This document shows, piece by piece, positions 20,606 to 22,790 of a DNA stretch of 22,790 nt. The notes below the pieces were generated by a model. It made no database searches. It had not been told where the DNA came from and saw only the letters and a list, made by a program, of their open reading frames with translations. Where the stretch lies: NCBI GenBank assembly GCA_029931905.1, contig JAOZRH010000013.1:1-22790 (forward strand), given 5' to 3'. How positions within the stretch are numbered: position 1 is the first letter of the stretch; each line of letters starts with the position of its first letter. Origin of the DNA: Fidelibacterota bacterium. GTDB taxonomy: Bacteria; Fidelibacterota; Fidelibacteria; Fidelibacterales; Fidelibacteraceae. A program made the position numbers and the translations under genes.

Positions 20606-21820
20606 ATGAATAATTATCAGAGGGCTTTAAGTGGATACTCTAATAGTGCTGGTGAAATTAATCAAAATTTAGGTAATTGGAGATCTGATATAGATAATAT
20701 TGCCGCTGGAAATAAAGCAGGGCTGCAAAGGGCTATAGCAAACGCTAAAGAACAGGTGGATTTTAATGCTCTTACTGGAATAGGTGAGGAATTCGCAATT
20801 AGAGGTGCTAAAGAATATGGTGGTAAATTACTTGGTAAAATTTATAATAAAACAGGTTTAAAAAATTTAGATCAGAAAGCAGGTAAATTTTTACAAAATA
20901 AATTTAGAGATTTAACAGGTCAAGGTCAGCAAGTTGCTGGTGAAAGTCAGGAAGATATTGAAGATAGTGGTGAAGGTGTTGAACTTGATGATATGGAAGG
21001 TGGTGATGGAACTGGTGGTGGTGATTTAGTTCAGGCTGATCCTGGTGATGAGAGTAGAATGGGAGGAGGTGAAGAAGATGCTGGTGAAGATATGGATTTT
21101 GGTGAGTTTATGGATACTCAAACTACTCAAGGTGGTGGTTTAGATTATGCTGATAGAGAATATGACTTATTCGGTCATACGGACAACGAACAGCACTGGA
21201 GTAATACAGGTGAAGAAAATCCTAATCTTATGGCTCAACAGGAGAATGCCGAAGCAGTTAGATCAGAACCTCAAACAGAACAGGTGGCTCAAAATGAAGG
21301 ATCTGATGTTCGTAATCAAGCAGGTGAAAATGAAACAAAAGAAGGAGAAGAAGGTGAAGATGCTGGTGATACTGGTGTTGATGCTACTAATCCTACTGAA
21401 GGTATTGAAAACGCAACAGGAGAGGCTGATGATGCTGTTAGTAATGCTGTTAATGATGCTGGAGATGCTGCAAGAAATTTAGTGAGTGATGGTGCTGATG
21501 CCTTATCAACAGGAGTAGATAGTGCCGTTGGTGATGGTTTAGAGGCGGCTGGGGCTGCTTTGGATGCAACGGGAGTATTAGCCCCTCTTGGCGTTTTGGC
21601 TCAAGTTGCTGGTGGTGTTCTTGAAGCAGGTTCTATTTATCAGATGGGTGAAGGATTGGTTAATTGGTGGGATACTGCTATACTTGGTGAAAAACCTAAA
21701 GTGGATTTTAAACCTACAAAAGCCCCTGTTGCTCCTCAAACTTTAGCAACTCGGGGACTTATGGCTGCTCCTACTATGGATAGTAATTTTGATGTTCCTT
21801 CAACCGCAGGGGGTTGGTAG
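20606..21820 (+). CDS. acidic, mostly disordered virion-like protein (404 residues)
   Basis: Residues 1-105 are a folded-looking, partly amphipathic start (GIGEEFAIRGAKEYGGKLLG). Residues 110-305 are very acidic and low in complexity, rich in Gly, Asp, Glu, Asn and Thr. About 310-350 is a hydrophobic, Ala/Gly-rich segment (AAGAALDATGVLAPLGVLAQ). The C-terminal tail has PTKAPVAP and ends APTMDSNFDVPSTAGGW. A hydrophobic patch next to a short, conserved-looking tail suggests a membrane- or capsid-interior-binding protein such as the minor virion proteins of adenovirus-like viruses. A late-type promoter (TTATAATATATAAA at the ATG) and the position after the small assembly genes agree. No sequence family is identified with certainty. 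Confidence 0.7.
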   Translation: MNNYQRALSGYSNSAGEINQNLGNWRSDIDNIAAGNKAGLQRAIANAKEQVDFNALTGIGEEFAIRGAKEYGGKLLGKIYNKTGLKNLDQKAGKFLQNKFRDLTGQGQQVAGESQEDIEDSGEGVELDDMEGGDGTGGGDLVQADPGDESRMGGGEEDAGEDMDFGEFMDTQTTQGGGLDYADREYDLFGHTDNEQHWSNTGEENPNLMAQQENAEAVRSEPQTEQVAQNEGSDVRNQAGENETKEGEEGEDAGDTGVDATNPTEGIENATGEADDAVSNAVNDAGDAARNLVSDGADALSTGVDSAVGDGLEAAGAALDATGVLAPLGVLAQVAGGVLEAGSIYQMGEGLVNWWDTAILGEKPKVDFKPTKAPVAPQTLATRGLMAAPTMDSNFDVPSTAGGW

Positions 21821-21986
21821 AATACTTTAGGAAAAACTTAAGAAGTTAATATTTTATAGAAAATAATTTTTATATAGAATATTTAGAAAAAGTCAGATCC
21901 TTTAGGAAAAAGTGAATATATATAGAAAAAAACTTTTTAGTGCGTTCAAATCCTAAAATTTTTCTATATATATATTGTATAACAAG
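21821..21986 (+). promoter_or_regulatory. composite early promoter of the last gene
   Basis: TTTAGGA boxes lie at 21826-21832 and 21901-21907, with an opposite-facing TCCTAAA at 21951-21957. TCAGATCCTTTAGGAA (21893-21908) is followed by the ATATATAG-A-run-CTTTTT stretch and TGCGTT (21941-21946, 46 bases before the ATG). TTTTC with alternating TA and GTATAACAAG (21960-21986) then leads into the ATG. It therefore combines features of the nuclease promoter (upstream half) and the 137-residue gene promoter (downstream half). Confidence 0.6.
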
Positions 21987-22790
21987 ATGGAAATCTGTAA
22001 AGTCGCAAACTGCCTTCTCAACTCTTCTTTAGAAGAATTCACCGCTTCCTTAAATGGAACTATGTTAGAAAACGAAATGGAAACAACTCAACTGCTTGAG
22101 TTAAAAAATGGAATTGAATTACAAAAATCAAGTGAAACAGGAAATACACCTTTTAGAAGACATAATAATTATTTATTGGTCTTTAGTGAAAACAGACATT
22201 TTAATTCACTTGATATGTTTATTAATTATGAAACAAATTTACATAATTGTTCTAAAACCTCACCCTGTCCTTGTTGTGGTGAATGTGCCTCTTGGAAACG
22301 AGACCATACTACATTCGTTCATAGTAAAAAGAATTGTCCTTATGTTTATTTTTATAAGAACTTAATGAGATTAAAATTTATGGATTGTGATGTAAAACTA
22401 CAACATAAATATATTATGACCTTTAATACTATTGCTTCTAAATGGATTGTTGATAAATATAACACCTTAAGTGGTATAGAAAGTCAAATGAATATTAAAA
22501 TAGAAGAAGCAGGTAAATTCGTAGCAGATAAATTAAATGTAGAAATAAAGGATCTGACTACTAAATATGAAGAAACAAATAAAGAACTGCAATTATTTCA
22601 TAGGATAATGCCTCAAGATACTATTAATCAGAGAAGAGAACAATATGAAATGAGAAAAAATGAGATTGAAACTAAAGAAAATGAATTATCTCTTAAGATT
22701 AAAGAGAGCGAAGATGCTCTTGAAAAATTAAAAATAGAAAGTGGATTAACAGAAATTAATGTTAAGATGAGAAACCTTAAAATTAAAAAT
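21987..22790 (+). CDS. Cys/His-cluster plus coiled-coil protein, 3' end outside the window
   Basis: From ATG at 21987 the frame stays open to the right edge (268 codons). The start is fixed by the AACAAG leader shared with the 137-residue gene. Residues 88-117 hold a metal-binding-type cluster: Cys94-x2-Cys97, Trp103, Asp106, His107, His112 and Cys117 followed by PYV, with extra cysteines at 88, 96 and 100. The Cys-x2-Cys...Trp...Asp...His...Cys-Pro order loosely recalls BIR (inhibitor-of-apoptosis) zinc domains, but spacings are shorter, so this is only a possibility. From about residue 155 the sequence becomes a long charged coiled coil (KESEDALEKLKIES near the edge). Its promoter class implies early expression. 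Confidence 0.8.
   Translation, partial: MEICKVANCLLNSSLEEFTASLNGTMLENEMETTQLLELKNGIELQKSSETGNTPFRRHNNYLLVFSENRHFNSLDMFINYETNLHNCSKTSPCPCCGECASWKRDHTTFVHSKKNCPYVYFYKNLMRLKFMDCDVKLQHKYIMTFNTIASKWIVDKYNTLSGIESQMNIKIEEAGKFVADKLNVEIKDLTTKYEETNKELQLFHRIMPQDTINQRREQYEMRKNEIETKENELSLKIKESEDALEKLKIESGLTEINVKMRNLKIKN

Noticed and set aside
21147..21482. 111-residue frame inside the 404-residue gene
   Set aside because: Met/Leu/Val-rich frame shifted from a low-complexity GATGCTGGT-type coding region; no promoter-like box.
22108..22365. 85-residue frame near the right edge
   Set aside because: Out of frame with the longer open frame from 21987, which has a full early-type promoter, a Cys/His cluster and coiled coil and continues to the window edge.
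1..22790. tRNA or rRNA genes
   Set aside because: No cloverleaf-like or conserved rRNA segments were noticed in the intergenic stretches, which are short and extremely AT-rich.
1..22790. Bacterial or archaeal virus origin
   Set aside because: No Shine-Dalgarno sequences were seen before the starts; ATPase, polymerase and small-protein resemblances point to eukaryotic viruses. An archaeal virus with leaderless genes is less likely but not fully excluded.
1..22790. Inverted terminal repeats at the window edges
   Set aside because: The right edge lies inside an open coding frame and the first bases do not match its reverse complement, so the window edges are not genome ends.

Overview
The window looks like part of the genome of a small, AT-rich double-stranded DNA virus of a eukaryote, most likely a unicellular host. 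The evidence is a family B DNA polymerase with a long N-terminal extension (protein-primed type), an A32/FtsK-HerA-like packaging ATPase, several large beta-rich proteins that read as jelly-roll capsid or penton components, and a set of small basic proteins that recall families from giant viruses and polinton-like viruses. Start codons lack Shine-Dalgarno sequences; instead a TATA-like box lies within a few bases of most ATGs. No host gene, rRNA, tRNA, CRISPR array, integrase or insertion sequence is visible. Affiliation (polinton-like virus, virophage relative or other small varidnavirus) is inferred from gene content and recalled family resemblance; no database search was possible.

Layout. 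Bases 1-254 are an AT-rich end without a clear gene, holding a short hairpin and repeats of AGAGCATAAT. From 255 to 5223 the minus strand carries a 137-residue unknown protein, the 1140-residue polymerase and a DNA methyltransferase. A small plus-strand gene (5274-5552) meets the minus-strand structural block stop to stop. That block (5553-15026) encodes a 983-residue structural protein, three candidate capsid proteins (495, 459 and 619 residues) and three small lysine-rich proteins. From 15057 to the right edge all genes are on the plus strand: a 741-residue penton-like protein, an 81-residue protein, a PD-(D/E)XK-type nuclease, a basic coiled-coil protein, the ATPase, three tiny proteins, a 404-residue acidic virion-like protein, and a gene running off the window that encodes a Cys/His cluster followed by coiled coil.

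Regulation. Two promoter classes can be read. Structural and morphogenesis genes have only the TATA-like box beside the ATG and are probably late. Five genes (137-residue protein, polymerase, 112-residue protein, nuclease and the truncated last gene) also carry TGCGTT 42-46 bases upstream of the ATG. In four of these it sits among TTTAGGAAAA-type boxes and an ATATATAGAAAAAAACTTTT-like stretch. Because this set includes the replication genes it is probably the early class. An intergenic element of about 85 bases with a 26-base palindrome is duplicated upstream of two of the capsid-like genes.

Together the genes suggest a replication module (polymerase, nuclease, methyltransferase), a packaging and assembly module (ATPase, capsid proteins, basic proteins that may bind the genome) and accessory proteins. 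A capsid maturation protease and a terminal inverted repeat are not seen, so the genome probably extends past one or both edges.
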